Positions 41,012-50,098 of a DNA stretch of 64,000 nucleotides are shown piece by piece. Each line of letters starts with the position of its first letter. Positions within the stretch are counted from its first letter, which is position 1. The position numbers and the translations under genes are program-made. The DNA is from Desulfocarbo indianensis (GTDB lineage: Bacteria; Desulfobacterota; Desulfarculia; Desulfarculales; Desulfarculaceae): positions 124,001-188,000 of the forward strand of contig LBMP01000007.1 of NCBI GenBank assembly GCA_001184205.1, read 5' to 3'. The notes beneath the pieces were generated by a model, which saw only the letters and a list, made by a program, of their open reading frames with translations, had not been told where the DNA came from and made no database searches.

Positions 41012-41196
41012 GGGGGCTATCGTTCGGGCGACTGTGGCGGCGCCAAGGGGGCTATCGTTCGGGCGACTGTGGCGGCGCCAAGGGGGCTATCGTTCGGGCG
41101 ACTGTGGCGGCGTCAAGGGGGCTATCGTTCGGGCGACTGTGGCGGCGTCAAGGGGGCTATCGTTCGGGCGACTGTGGCGGCGTCAAGGGGGCCGCG
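41012..41196. repeat. 35-bp tandem repeat, five full copies
   Basis: A unit beginning GGGGGCTATCGTTCGGGCGA starts at 41012, 41047, 41082, 41117 and 41152, with a truncated sixth at 41187. The only variation is C or T near the unit end (GCGCCAA in the first two, GCGTCAA in the last three). The period is not a multiple of three, so it is not a protein repeat, and with no spacers it is not CRISPR. The remainder of 40849-41320 shows no gene. Confidence 0.9.
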
Positions 41197-41320
41197 ATGA
41201 TCTCCTCGACTAGCTGACCAACCCGGACTAATTAATTGGCGACCGCGGCGGCGCGGATGGGGGCGGGGCCTCATTTCTCGGGAACGGACGGGCAAAGAGA
41301 AGCGCGCAAGGCCAACCCGC

Positions 41321-41767
41321 TCAATCTTCCCTGGCGCGGGCTTTATCCTGGCAGGCCGGGCAGCAGCCCAACACCTCCAAGCGGTGACCGTTCAGGCGAT
41401 AGCCGTGTTCGCCGGCCACTCTCTGGCCCAGGGCTTCCAAAGTATCCTCATGAAATTCTATCACCTCGCCGCAGCTCTGACAGCGCAGGTGGCAATGCTG
41501 CTCGTGGCCATAGGTATGCTCATAGCGGGTCTGGCCTGAATCCTGAAAAACCTCGGAGATGAGCCCCGCCTCGATGAGCAGCGGGATGGTGCGGTAGAGG
41601 GAAGCGCGGCTTATGGGGCGGCTCCGCCGTAGGCTTAAGTAAAGCTCCTCCACCGTAAAGTGGTCGTGGCGCGAGAATATCTCTTTGACGATGGCCTCGC
41701 GTTCCGGCGTGAAGCGGAGGCCATGCCGCCGGATATAGTCGCGCAGCACTTCTATTTCCGAGTTCAC
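41321..41767 (-). CDS. Fur-family transcriptional regulator
   Basis: 148 residues from the GTG at 41767 (GGGAG upstream); a longer frame would overlap the preceding gene. The N-terminal winged helix (RHGLRFTPEREAIVKEIFSRHDHFTVEEL, then RPISRASLYRTIPLLIEAGLI) is followed by the dimerisation and metal domain with HTYGHEQHCHLRCQSCGEVIEF and a second CxxC (CCPAC), the structural zinc site of Fur/PerR/Zur proteins. The Fur, Zur or PerR subtype cannot be decided from sequence alone. It lies last in the envelope gene run, 46 bases after the deacetylase stop. Confidence 0.92.
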   Translation of the reverse strand: MNSEIEVLRDYIRRHGLRFTPEREAIVKEIFSRHDHFTVEELYLSLRRSRPISRASLYRTIPLLIEAGLISEVFQDSGQTRYEHTYGHEQHCHLRCQSCGEVIEFHEDTLEALGQRVAGEHGYRLNGHRLEVLGCCPACQDKARARED

Positions 41768-41813
41768 GGCACCCACTCCCGGCGCTGGGGGAACCTGCAA
41801 TCGCATTCTCAGC

Positions 41814-43745
41814 CTAGGGCTTGGCGGGGGGGCTGTCAAGCTCGTCGCCAATCTCCGGCGAGGAGGGCGGCTTGCCTTGGGCCAGGCTGGGCCCGGATAG
41901 TATCTGCGAAGCGGAGACCATATTGACCTGGCGTTTCAAAAGAGGGGCGAACTCCGCCAGCGCCTTGATGGTCTCGGCGTGAGGGTGGCCTATGGCCACC
42001 ACCTGGGAGCCGCTTTGGGCCAGGGACAGCATGCGCTGGACCTGACGGCGCACCGCGGGCAGGCGGTGATCGTGGTCCAGGAAAATGGTGCGGCGGGCCG
42101 CGTTCATGCCCAGGCTGCGCGCCAGGTAATAGGCCCGCGATTTGGGCGAGGTGACGCTGTCGATGAAAAACAGCCCCCTGTCGGCCAGGACCTGCAGGAC
42201 CGGCCTTAAGGCTTCCTCGTTTTCCGTGAAGGACGACCCCATGTGGTTATTGGCCCCCTTGGCCCACGGCACGCTGGCCAGGTTGCCCTGGGTGACCTTG
42301 ACCAGTTCCTCCGGGCTCATGCCGGTGAGCAAGGCTCCGGGTCCAGGTTTCACCCCGGGGTAGCCCTTGGGCTCCATGGGCAGGTGCAGCAACACCTCCA
42401 GGCCGCGCTTGCGGGCCAGGGCCGCGATCTCGCGGCCATGGGGGGAATGGGGCAGTATCGATAGGGTAAGGGGCAAACCCAGGTTGATCAGTTCCCTGGC
42501 CGCCCCCAGTTGATAGCCGATGTCGTCGATAATCAAGGCCAGGCGACTGCCCTCGGCCGGCGGCGGCAAGGGCGGGCGCGGCGCGGGCGTGGAAGGCACG
42601 GCCGGCGCGGCGGGCTGGGGAGCCGGCGGCAGCGGCTTGGCGACGGCGGCAGACTCCAGGATCACCTGGTGGGTCAGGCGCTTGCCCAGGGTTACCGAAA
42701 GCTCGCGGCCGTTGGCCAGGCCGCGCCAGGAGGTCTTGGCCCTTCCGCCGGCCAATTGGCGGTCCAACTGGGCGGCGGCAAGGGAAGGCGCGACGCTTGC
42801 GGGCAGCTGCACCCGCAGCACGCTTATTTCCCCGTCCGGTCCGTGGGCCAGGGCCAGATGAGTGGCCTGGGGGGGCACCCCGGCCTGGCGCAGGCCGCGG
42901 AAGAGCGCCTCGTCGATTTCGCCCAGGTCGAGATCGGAATGCAGCGCGGCGGGTGGCAGGGGCTCTTCGTAGGGAATGGAAGCGCCGGCTGGAATCTTGC
43001 CGTTCATGAAAGCGGTGGAGGGCTGATAGGTGGAATCCGGCACCCGGCTCCATAGAAAGAGCAGGATCAGAACCGCCAGGGCGGCGGCGCCCCACAAGAG
43101 GAATCCCCAGTGTCTGACCGCCGGCGTCTTCTTGCCGCGGGCGGCGCTCTGGCGGGTTCGCGCTGGTTTGCGGGCCGGCTTCTTGGGGGTTTTCTTGACT
43201 TGCTTCGGCTTGCCCCCTGGGGACCCCATGTTCTTTCCCTGCCCGGCTCCGCCAGGTTGCTCGTCAGCCTTGTGGGCCCGGTCCGCTTGCGGATTAGCCT
43301 CGGCGGCTCCCGTGGTGTCTTGGCCTTGACTCGCCCGGCCGGACGGCGTCGGCCCCTGGCGCTGGCTCGCCCGGCCGGATGGCGTTGGCCCATGACCCTG
43401 GCTCGCCTGGTCGGACGGCGTCGGCCCCTGGCGCTTATCGGGTTGTCCGTCTCCCGCCGGGCCCTGGCCCTGACTCGCCTGGCCGGACGGCGTCGGCCCC
43501 TGGCGCTTATCGGGTTGTCCGTCTCCCGCCGGGCCCTGGCCCTGACTCGCCTGGCCGGCCCCCATCGGTTCCCGGCGCTGGCCGGACTGGCCGGCGGATT
43601 GATCTATGTGGTCGGCCCTGGCCCCGCCCCCATCGCGTTGAGCCTCGCCCCTTGGCGCTGGCCCGGTTCCCTCGGCCTTGCTTTCACGGCGGCCTGCTTC
43701 AATGGCGTCGGGCCCGAAAAGCTCGCCCTGCCTGCCGCGGCCCAC
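41814..43745 (-). CDS. Divergent polysaccharide deacetylase with repeat-rich N-terminus
   Basis: 643 residues. From about residue 385 the divergent polysaccharide deacetylase domain is clear: RLALIIDDIGYQLGAARELI, LTLSILPHSPHGREIA, EVLLHLPMEPKGYP, NNHMGSSFTENEEAL, GLFFIDSVTSPKSRAYYLAR and FLDHD. A single membrane segment lies at about 200-220 (HWGFLLWGAAALAVLILLFL), anchoring it with the enzyme in the periplasm. The first 170 residues are Gln/Gly/Pro-rich 12-residue repeats (SQGQGPTPSGRA). The GTG at 43745 lacks a ribosome binding site but follows the ctpA stop by four bases; ATG 43229 (MGSPGGKPKQVKK) is an alternative that would drop the repeats. Confidence 0.87.
   Translation of the reverse strand: MGRGRQGELFGPDAIEAGRRESKAEGTGPAPRGEAQRDGGGARADHIDQSAGQSGQRREPMGAGQASQGQGPAGDGQPDKRQGPTPSGQASQGQGPAGDGQPDKRQGPTPSDQASQGHGPTPSGRASQRQGPTPSGRASQGQDTTGAAEANPQADRAHKADEQPGGAGQGKNMGSPGGKPKQVKKTPKKPARKPARTRQSAARGKKTPAVRHWGFLLWGAAALAVLILLFLWSRVPDSTYQPSTAFMNGKIPAGASIPYEEPLPPAALHSDLDLGEIDEALFRGLRQAGVPPQATHLALAHGPDGEISVLRVQLPASVAPSLAAAQLDRQLAGGRAKTSWRGLANGRELSVTLGKRLTHQVILESAAVAKPLPPAPQPAAPAVPSTPAPRPPLPPPAEGSRLALIIDDIGYQLGAARELINLGLPLTLSILPHSPHGREIAALARKRGLEVLLHLPMEPKGYPGVKPGPGALLTGMSPEELVKVTQGNLASVPWAKGANNHMGSSFTENEEALRPVLQVLADRGLFFIDSVTSPKSRAYYLARSLGMNAARRTIFLDHDHRLPAVRRQVQRMLSLAQSGSQVVAIGHPHAETIKALAEFAPLLKRQVNMVSASQILSGPSLAQGKPPSSPEIGDELDSPPAKP
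43330..43560. repeat. 36-bp and 72-bp coding repeats in the deacetylase gene
   Basis: A unit beginning CTCGCC(T/C)GG recurs at 43330, 43366 and 43402 (36-bp spacing) and at 43474 and 43546 (72-bp spacing). Both periods are multiples of three and preserve a 12-residue repeat on the minus strand. Confidence 0.85.
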
Positions 43746-43749
43746 GGCG

Positions 43750-45135
43750 CTATTGCGCGGCGGTGCGCTGGGCCTGGATAACGCCGCGGGTTACCACTTT
43801 CTCGAACACTTTCCAGGCTTTTAAAAGGTCAAGCGCCCGGGTGAGCTGGTTGTCCTTTTTCAGCCGGTCCTTTGGCATGTAGAGCTTGTCGGCCTCTTTC
43901 TTGCCATCGCGGGCGGTGTCTTTGTCGGCCTTGGGCTCTTCTTTTTCTTCCTCGGCGGGCATGGCCCCGGTGAGGTCTTTTTCGCGGATGCCTTGGGGCC
44001 GGTCTTGCTTGTCGGCGGCTTCCTGGGGCGGCTCAAAAGGAACCACCACGTCAGGCTCGATGCCCTTGGCCTGAATGGCGCGGCCGCTGGGGGTGTAGTA
44101 GCGGGCCGTGGTGAGCCTCAAGGCTCCCTTGTCTTCCAGGGGGATTATGGTCTGCACCGATCCCTTGCCAAAGGAGGCGGTGCCCAGAATAACCGCCCGG
44201 TTGTGGTCCTGCAGGGCTCCCGCCACGATCTCGCTGGCGCTGGCCGAGCCGTTGTTGATCAGGCAGATCACCGGATAGTTGCCGGCGGTGGCCTTGGGGG
44301 TGGCCTTGAAGACCATGTCCTGGCTGGGCAGCCTGCCCTTGGTGGAGACGATGACCCCGCTGGTGATGAACTGGTCGGCCACGCTGATGGCCTCCTGCAA
44401 GAGGCCGCCGGGGTCGTTGCGCAAATCCAGCACCAGACCCTTCAAGTGGGTCTTCTGGCTTTGCAGGGAATTGAGGGCCTTCACCACGTCCTCGGTGGTG
44501 TCTTCCTGGAAATTGGAAATCCGTAAATAGCCGTAGCCGTCTTCCAGGAGGTAGAAGCGGACGCTGCGCATGGGAATGAGATCGCGGGTTAAGCTGAGGT
44601 CCTTGAGCTGGCCGGCGCCTTCGCGCAATACGGTGAGGGTGACTTTGGAGCCCCTGGGGCCGCGGATGTATTTCACCGCGTCCATGAGGCTCATGCCCTT
44701 GGTAAGCTTTCCGTCGATCTTGATGATGCGGTCGCCGGCGTGGACCCCGGCCTTGTCGGCCGGCGTGCCCTCGATGGGGGAGACCACGGTCAAGACGCCG
44801 TCACGCATGGTTATTTCGATGCCGACCCCGCTGAAGCTGCCCTTGGTCTCCACCTGGAGGTCCTTGTATTCGTCCGGGGTCAGATAGGCGGAATGGGGAT
44901 CGAGGCTGGAGACCATGCCTTTCACCGCTTCGGTGATCAACTGATCGGGAGTTTTTTCCTCAACGTATTTACGTTGAATCTCCGAAAGAACTTCCGTGAA
45001 GATCCGCATGCGGCGGTAGTCTTCATCACTGGCCGCCTTTGCCCCGGGTTGAAGGGTGACCGCCCCGGCGGCGGTCAGCATCAAGGCCAATACGGCCAAG
45101 AACAACAAGGAACTCTTTCGCAAGCCAGTGCGCAT
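43750..45135 (-). CDS. ctpA: Carboxy-terminal processing protease (S41 family)
   Basis: 461 residues from the ATG at 45135, five bases after GGGAGG. A signal peptide (SLLFLAVLALMLTAAGAV) sends it to the periplasm. The PDZ domain spans about 85-175 (GSFSGVGIEITMRDGVLTVVSPIEGTPADKAGVHAGD). The S41 catalytic core has LVLDLRNDPGGLLQEAISVAD, then NNGSASASEIVAGAL with the nucleophilic Ser, and GTASFGKGSVQTI with the general-base Lys. The C-terminal 80 residues are charged, Lys/Glu-rich. Such proteases trim periplasmic substrates, including murein hydrolases, which fits the neighbouring EnvC-like gene. Confidence 0.95.
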   Translation of the reverse strand: MRTGLRKSSLLFLAVLALMLTAAGAVTLQPGAKAASDEDYRRMRIFTEVLSEIQRKYVEEKTPDQLITEAVKGMVSSLDPHSAYLTPDEYKDLQVETKGSFSGVGIEITMRDGVLTVVSPIEGTPADKAGVHAGDRIIKIDGKLTKGMSLMDAVKYIRGPRGSKVTLTVLREGAGQLKDLSLTRDLIPMRSVRFYLLEDGYGYLRISNFQEDTTEDVVKALNSLQSQKTHLKGLVLDLRNDPGGLLQEAISVADQFITSGVIVSTKGRLPSQDMVFKATPKATAGNYPVICLINNGSASASEIVAGALQDHNRAVILGTASFGKGSVQTIIPLEDKGALRLTTARYYTPSGRAIQAKGIEPDVVVPFEPPQEAADKQDRPQGIREKDLTGAMPAEEEKEEPKADKDTARDGKKEADKLYMPKDRLKKDNQLTRALDLLKAWKVFEKVVTRGVIQAQRTAAQ

Positions 45136-45557
45136 CAATGCCTCCCATGGGCTAGATACTGAAAGAACACTAGTCTATCCCTATTAAAGGTGCATTTCAA
45201 GAGAGGTTAAGCCTGTTTTTTATAAAAAAACAAGATGGTTGCTAAGTTTAACCCCTCCCGGCCCGGCGCAGGGCCCAAGCGGCCCGCGGAGCGGCCGCCA
45301 GACCATATGGTCTGATCGATTACGCCGGTTTGCCAGCCCCCGCCGGCTATACCCGCCGCGTTGGATGCTTACCGGCCCTATCGGCCATATCGGACAAAAG
45401 TTTAATTCTCGATTAAACAGACCAGCCTTGCCGTTTTTGCTCCCAAGGCCGATCTTTGACAACGCGCCATCGGGTTTTTACCGAAATCCGATTCAGAGCA
45501 TATAGTTAAATAACTTTATCCACTTTGGGGACAGGTTAACCGCTATCCTATTTACGC
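45136..45557. promoter_or_regulatory. Control region with a 16-bp palindrome upstream of ctpA
   Basis: 420 non-coding bases. CAGACCATATGGTCTG at 45299-45314 is a perfect 16-bp palindrome, the size of a dimeric operator, and GTTTAAT-TCTCG-ATTAAAC at 45400-45418 is a second inverted repeat. Either could regulate ctpA, the deacetylase and the Fur-family gene. No clear -35/-10 pair could be assigned. Confidence 0.45.
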
Positions 45558-46709
45558 TCATGGCGTCAGCCGCAGCCAGCTTAAGGGGTTGACCGGACGG
45601 GCCCCCCGGCGCACCTCCAGATAAAGCCGGCCGGCCCCGTCCACCGCGCCCACCACCTGGCCGGGTTCGCAATGCATGCCTTTTTCCACGCTCAAGGCTC
45701 CCAAATGGGCCAGGACGGTATGCACCCGCTGGCCGTGGTCCAGGACCACCACCTTGCCGTAGCCGGCCAGCGCCGCCGCATAGACCACGGTGCCGGACCA
45801 GGGCGAGCGCACCGGCGCGCCGGGCCGCGCCTCCAACACCACCCCCCGCCGGTCGGGGCCGGCCCGTCCCACCACCCGGCCTTCCACGGGCGGCGAAAGG
45901 GCTCCCTTGGCCTGCACCACTCCCGGCCCGGGCGCGGCGCCGGGGGCGGCGGTTTTTGGGTCGCGGGATTTCGGCGGCAGAGCGCCGGGCAGGGCAAAGG
46001 TGCGGGCCAGCCGGGCCTCGGCCTCGCTCAGCGCGCCGATGGATACGTCCAATTGCTTTTTTTGCGCTTCCAATTCCACGAGCAAGGCTTGGCGCGCCGC
46101 CTGCATCTGGCTGAGGCGCTGGGCCAGCGCCGCCTGCTGGGCCTTCACCTCCGCCAGCTCGTTGCGCCTATAGCCCAACTCGGCCTTCAACTCGGCCAGT
46201 TGGGCCCGGCGCTGGTTGAGGGCGTCCAGGCGGCGGCGGTCGGCGGCCAGCAGCCGGTCAAGGGCCTGGGCCCGGCCCAGGGCGTCGCTGAAATCCTGGG
46301 AAGTGGCCCATAGGGCGGCGCTGGCGTCGGGGCCGAAGAGATAGAGCGCCCGCAGCCGCTGGCCGTATTGTTCCTCCTGCTCCTTGACCAGGCGGGCCAG
46401 TCCCGTAAGCTGCAACTCCACGGCCCGCGTCCGCTGGGACAGTTGGGGCGTTTGGCTTTCCAGGGCCTGCGCCCTTTCCTGGGCCTCCTTGTGCTCCCGG
46501 CCCAGCCGCTCCAGCTCCAGCCGGCTGTTGTTTATATCTTGGATGAGCTGGTCGTGGCGGTCCAGAAGGGTGGTGAGGCGCTGGCGCAGTTCCTGGCGCG
46601 CCCTTTGCGGCGAGTCCGCTCCGTTGAAGGCCCAGGACTCCGCGGGGGCCGGGCCCGCCAGGGCCGCGGCCAGCAACAAGGCCGCGCACATTCCTGGCCG
46701 CAAACCCAT
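45558..46709 (-). CDS. EnvC-like murein hydrolase activator (degenerate LytM)
   Basis: 383 residues from the ATG at 46709, which overlaps the ftsX stop (TGATG). A signal peptide (CAALLLAAALAGPAPA) precedes a long coiled coil at about 35-235 (RQELRQRLTTLLDRHDQLIQ...), then a C-terminal LytM/M23 domain (RSPWSGTVVYAAALAGYGKV, VLDHGQRVHTVLAHLGAL). The HxH motif of active M23 peptidases is replaced by RLYLEVRRG, so the domain is probably catalytically dead. This is the pattern of EnvC, which FtsEX uses to switch on amidases at the septum. The adjacent ftsEX genes support this. Confidence 0.9.
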   Translation of the reverse strand: MGLRPGMCAALLLAAALAGPAPAESWAFNGADSPQRARQELRQRLTTLLDRHDQLIQDINNSRLELERLGREHKEAQERAQALESQTPQLSQRTRAVELQLTGLARLVKEQEEQYGQRLRALYLFGPDASAALWATSQDFSDALGRAQALDRLLAADRRRLDALNQRRAQLAELKAELGYRRNELAEVKAQQAALAQRLSQMQAARQALLVELEAQKKQLDVSIGALSEAEARLARTFALPGALPPKSRDPKTAAPGAAPGPGVVQAKGALSPPVEGRVVGRAGPDRRGVVLEARPGAPVRSPWSGTVVYAAALAGYGKVVVLDHGQRVHTVLAHLGALSVEKGMHCEPGQVVGAVDGAGRLYLEVRRGARPVNPLSWLRLTP

Positions 46710-47611
46710 CACCACACCTTCATGCGCAAGGCGCGGCCCACCCCCAGCCAGGAGCCAACCAGGCCGGCGGCCAGGGCGGCCAGGATGAAGGGTGGGATGA
46801 TAACGGGATTGAAGGCCAGAATCCGGCTGGTTTCCAGGCCCAGGGGCAGGGTGAGCGGCGCTGAGAAATAAGCCAGAAGGCCCCACACCAGGAGCATGGC
46901 CAACATGGCGGCGGCCAGGCATTGCAGGCTGGTTTCCCAGAGAAAGGGCCGGCGCATGTAGCCCAGGGACGCCCCCACCAGGGCCATGATCTCCAGATCG
47001 TCCCGGCGCACGTACACGGCCAGGCGCACGGTGTTGGCCACCACCAGGACCACGCCGATGAAAAGCAGGGCGCCCAGCACGGCGCCCACCTCCAGGGCCG
47101 TGTCCGCGGCCCGCTCCAGTTGGTGGAGCCAGGGCCGGCTGGTCACCACCTCGGCCACGCCGGCCAGCCCCTTCAATTGGTTGCCCAGCACCATGAGCGG
47201 CGCCGCGCCCGGCTTCAACCGCACCTCCACCGCGTCGGGCAGCGGGTTGCGGGCCAGGCCCTCCAACAGGCCGGACCGGGAGCCCAACTGCTGGCGGAAG
47301 CGCTCCAGGGCTTCATCCTTGGGCACGAAGCGGGCCGACAGCACCTCCGGCCAGGCGGCGGCCAGGCGGGCCAACTCGGCTCCCCGTTCAGGGGCCGCGT
47401 CCTCCTCCAGCACCACCATCACCGAGGCTCCGGTGCTTAAGCGCTCCAGGGCGGCGTACACATTGAGCCCGAGGTTCACGTAGGCGAACATGATGGCCAG
47501 GGTCACGGCCAGGCTGGAAACGGCCACGCCCTGCAGCCAGAGGTTCTGGCGCATCTGGCCAAGGGCCCTGGCGAGGGGGCCCCGCCGGACCGCCGGTTGC
47601 TGGCCGGCCAT
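46709..47611 (-). CDS. ftsX: Cell division protein FtsX
   Basis: 300 residues. A cytoplasmic N-terminus, one membrane span ([20 protein letters not shown]), a periplasmic loop domain of about 120 residues ([15 protein letters not shown]..., then [14 protein letters not shown]) and three C-terminal spans ([20 protein letters not shown] and following) form the FtsX/permease layout. With FtsE it makes an ABC complex that passes ATP-driven changes to an EnvC-type activator across the inner membrane. The start overlaps the ftsE stop, and the stop overlaps the EnvC-like start, so the three are tightly coupled. Confidence 0.94.
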   Translation of the reverse strand: MAGQQPAVRRGPLARALGQMRQNLWLQGVAVSSLAVTLAIMFAYVNLGLNVYAALERLSTGASVMVVLEEDAAPERGAELARLAAAWPEVLSARFVPKDEALERFRQQLGSRSGLLEGLARNPLPDAVEVRLKPGAAPLMVLGNQLKGLAGVAEVVTSRPWLHQLERAADTALEVGAVLGALLFIGVVLVVANTVRLAVYVRRDDLEIMALVGASLGYMRRPFLWETSLQCLAAAMLAMLLVWGLLAYFSAPLTLPLGLETSRILAFNPVIIPPFILAALAAGLVGSWLGVGRALRMKVW

Positions 47612-48273
47612 CAGGATTCCTCCAGGCGGCCGGCTTCCAGCTTGGCCACCCTGGCCCCGTGCACCATGTCCAAAAGCGCGGGATCGTGGGTGGCCAGGAT
47701 CACCGTGGCCCCCCGAGCGTGGGCCGCCACCAGGAGCTTCATGACCTCCAGGGCGTTCCTGGGGTCCAGGTTGCCGGAAGGCTCGTCGGCCAGGATCAGG
47801 GCCGGCTGGTGGGCCAGGGCGCGGGCGATGGCCGCGCGCTGCTGCTCGCCGCCCGAAAGGCTGTCGGCCTGGGCCTCGGCCAGATGATCGAGGCCCACCT
47901 GGCGTAAAGCCCGCTCCACCCGCTCGACCAGGTCCCGGCTTTTCACGCCGGCGACTCTTAGGGCCAGGGCCACGTTTTCAAAAACGCTGAGCCGGGGCAT
48001 CAGCTTGAAGTCCTGGAAAATCACGCCCAGCTTGCGGCGCAGGCGCGGGATTTGGCGGGGCGAAAGCCGGCCCAGATCAGCCCCGCCCACCCGGATGGTG
48101 CCCGCGCTGGGCAGCGCCGCGCCGAAAAGCAGGCGCAGGAAAGTGGTCTTGCCCGCCCCGGAGGGCCCGGTGAGAAAAAGGAATTGGCCCGGAGGCACGT
48201 GCAGGGAGACGTCGTCCAGCGCCGGACGCCTGCGCTGGGGGTAATGCTTGCTGACACCGTGCAATATGACCAT
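47611..48273 (-). CDS. ftsE: Cell division ATP-binding protein FtsE
   Basis: 220 residues. ABC ATPase motifs: Walker [20 protein letters not shown]-loop [20 protein letters not shown], signature [19 protein letters not shown], Walker [14 protein letters not shown]-loop [10 protein letters not shown]. The partner FtsX is next. Only 33 bases separate it from the transketolase C-subunit gene upstream, so it may be read from the same long transcript. Confidence 0.95.
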   Translation of the reverse strand: MVILHGVSKHYPQRRRPALDDVSLHVPPGQFLFLTGPSGAGKTTFLRLLFGAALPSAGTIRVGGADLGRLSPRQIPRLRRKLGVIFQDFKLMPRLSVFENVALALRVAGVKSRDLVERVERALRQVGLDHLAEAQADSLSGGEQQRAAIARALAHQPALILADEPSGNLDPRNALEVMKLLVAAHARGATVILATHDPALLDMVHGARVAKLEAGRLEES

Positions 48274-48306
48274 GGGCGCCTTTCGCCCGCCTTTGGGCTG
48301 CCTTGC

Positions 48307-49245
48307 CTATTTACGGCTCATTACCCGCACGGCCGCGGCCGCGATGTCCGCCGGCGTGAGACCGAAATACTCCAGAAGCTCGTCGGGGCGTCCCGAAATG
48401 CCGAAGGTGTCGCGCACGCCTATCCGCTCCAGGGGCACCGGCAGGCGTTCGCCCAGGGCCTCGGCGCAGGCCCCGCCCAGGCCGCCGTTCACCAGATGCT
48501 CTTCGCAGGTTACCACGCAGCCGGTCTTGGCGGCCGATTGGCACAGGAGGTCCTCGTCCAGGGGCTTTATGGTGGAGAGATTCAGCACCTCGGCGGAAAT
48601 CCGCTCCTTGGCCAGCCACTCGGCCGCGGCCAGGGCCTGGTGCACCATGAGTCCGCAGGCGGCCAGGGTGACATCCTTTCCCTGGCGCAGGCAAACGCCC
48701 TTGCCGATGCGGAACTGATAGGTTTCCTCGAAGATCACGGGGGATTTGATGCGGCCGCCGCGCACGTAGCAGGGGCCTTGCACCTGGGCGACGGTCTCCA
48801 CCACCTTTTTCATCTCCACGCCGTCGGCGGGCACGATCACCACCATGTTGGGCAGAACCCGCATGAGGGCCAAATCCTCGATGGCCTGATGGCTGCCTCC
48901 GTCCGGCCCCACGGTAACCCCGCCGTGGGAGGCCACGATCTTCACGTTGGCCGCCGAATAGGCGATGGACTGGCGCACCACCTCCCAGGCGCGGCCCGCG
49001 GCGAAGATGGCGAAGGTGCTGGCGAAGGGCAGCTTGCCCGCGTGGGCCAGCCCCGCGGCCACGGCCATCATGTTTTGTTCGGCCACGCCCATGTTGAAAA
49101 AGCGCTGGGGGAACTCCCGGGCGAAGAGGTCGGTCTTGGTGGAGCCGGAAAGGTCGGCGTCCAGCACCACCACCCGCTGGTCGCGCCGCCCCAACTCCAC
49201 CAGAGCCTCGCCGTAAGCCAGCCGGGTGGCCATCTCGTTAGCCAA
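48307..49245 (-). CDS. Transketolase, C-terminal subunit
   Basis: 312 residues equivalent to the pyrimidine-binding and C-terminal domains of transketolase: VVVLDADLSGSTKTDLFAREFP, NMGVAEQNMMAVAAGLAHAGKLPFASTFAIFA, then SHGGVTVGPDGGSHQAIEDLALMRVLPNM and the C-terminal VVTCEEHLVNGGLGGACAE. It pairs with the N-terminal subunit encoded just upstream, overlapping by eight bases, to transfer two-carbon ketol units in the non-oxidative pentose phosphate pathway. Split transketolases are common in anaerobes and archaea. Confidence 0.93.
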   Translation of the reverse strand: MANEMATRLAYGEALVELGRRDQRVVVLDADLSGSTKTDLFAREFPQRFFNMGVAEQNMMAVAAGLAHAGKLPFASTFAIFAAGRAWEVVRQSIAYSAANVKIVASHGGVTVGPDGGSHQAIEDLALMRVLPNMVVIVPADGVEMKKVVETVAQVQGPCYVRGGRIKSPVIFEETYQFRIGKGVCLRQGKDVTLAACGLMVHQALAAAEWLAKERISAEVLNLSTIKPLDEDLLCQSAAKTGCVVTCEEHLVNGGLGGACAEALGERLPVPLERIGVRDTFGISGRPDELLEYFGLTPADIAAAAVRVMSRK

Positions 49246-50098
49246 GGGGCACCTCCCCCAACTCCCGCAAGGCCACTTTCAGCTCATGGTCGCTGGGAGC
49301 CACCCCGTGGGAGGAAGCGCGGTTCTCGAAAAGCGAGACTCCCTTTCCCTTGACGGTGCGGGCGATTATGATGCTGGGGCCCGCTTCGTGGGCGGCGGCC
49401 GTTTGCAGCGCGGAGACGATGGCCTCCATGTCGTGGCCGTCCACCTCCAGGGCGTTCCAGCCGAAAGCCCGCCATTTGGCGCCCAAAGGCTCCACGTTCA
49501 TCACCTCGGCCACCCGTCCGTCTATTTGCAGGCCGTTGTTGTCGCAGATGGCGGTGAGGTTGGCCGCCCGGTAATGGGCCGCGGCCATGGCCGCCTCCCA
49601 CACCATGCCTTCCTGCATTTCGCCGTCGCCCAAGAGCGCGTACACCCGGCTGGATAATTTATCCAGCCTCATGCCCAGGGCCAGGCCCAGGGCCATGCCC
49701 AGCCCCTGCCCCAGGGAGCCGGTGGAGCATTCCACGCCGGTGCACATCTTGGCGTCGGGGTGGCCCTGCAGGCAGGAATTGACCTGCCGCAGGGTCATCA
49801 GGTCGTCGGGGCGCAGGTAGCCCAGCTTGGCCAGCACCGCGTAGAGGGCGGGGGCGGCGTGGCCCTTGGAAAGCACGAAGCGGTCGCGCATGCGCCAGCA
49901 GGGGTCGTCGGCCTTCAGGCGCATGTGTCCGAAAAACAGGGCGACCAGGATATCCACCGCGGACAAGGAGCCGCCGGTGTGGCCGCTGCCGGCCCGGTTC
50001 AGCATCTTGAGAACGTCGACTCTGGCCTGCCGGGCCAACTCCACCAGTCCGGGCAGCTCTTCGCGAGGATCCAACATCCGGCTCTCCACTTGCGCCAT
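49238..50098 (-). CDS. Transketolase, N-terminal subunit
   Basis: 286 residues carrying the thiamine-diphosphate domain. RAGSGHTGGSLSAVDILVALFF, RDRFVLSKGHAAPALYAVLA, GSLGQGLGMALGLALGMRLD and the ThDP motif LLGDGEMQEGMVWEAAMAAAHYRAANLTAICDNN (GDG to N) are present. The C-terminal subunit follows with an eight-base overlap. The start directly abuts the stop of the TolC-like gene, so the three share a transcript. Confidence 0.93.
   Translation of the reverse strand: MAQVESRMLDPREELPGLVELARQARVDVLKMLNRAGSGHTGGSLSAVDILVALFFGHMRLKADDPCWRMRDRFVLSKGHAAPALYAVLAKLGYLRPDDLMTLRQVNSCLQGHPDAKMCTGVECSTGSLGQGLGMALGLALGMRLDKLSSRVYALLGDGEMQEGMVWEAAMAAAHYRAANLTAICDNNGLQIDGRVAEVMNVEPLGAKWRAFGWNALEVDGHDMEAIVSALQTAAAHEAGPSIIIARTVKGKGVSLFENRASSHGVAPSDHELKVALRELGEVPLG

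Noticed and set aside
41012-41196. CRISPR array
   Set aside because: The 35-bp units are directly adjacent with no spacers, and no cas gene is present.
45516-45524. TTATCCACT as a DnaA box and a second origin
   Set aside because: A single one-mismatch site without other origin features is expected by chance.
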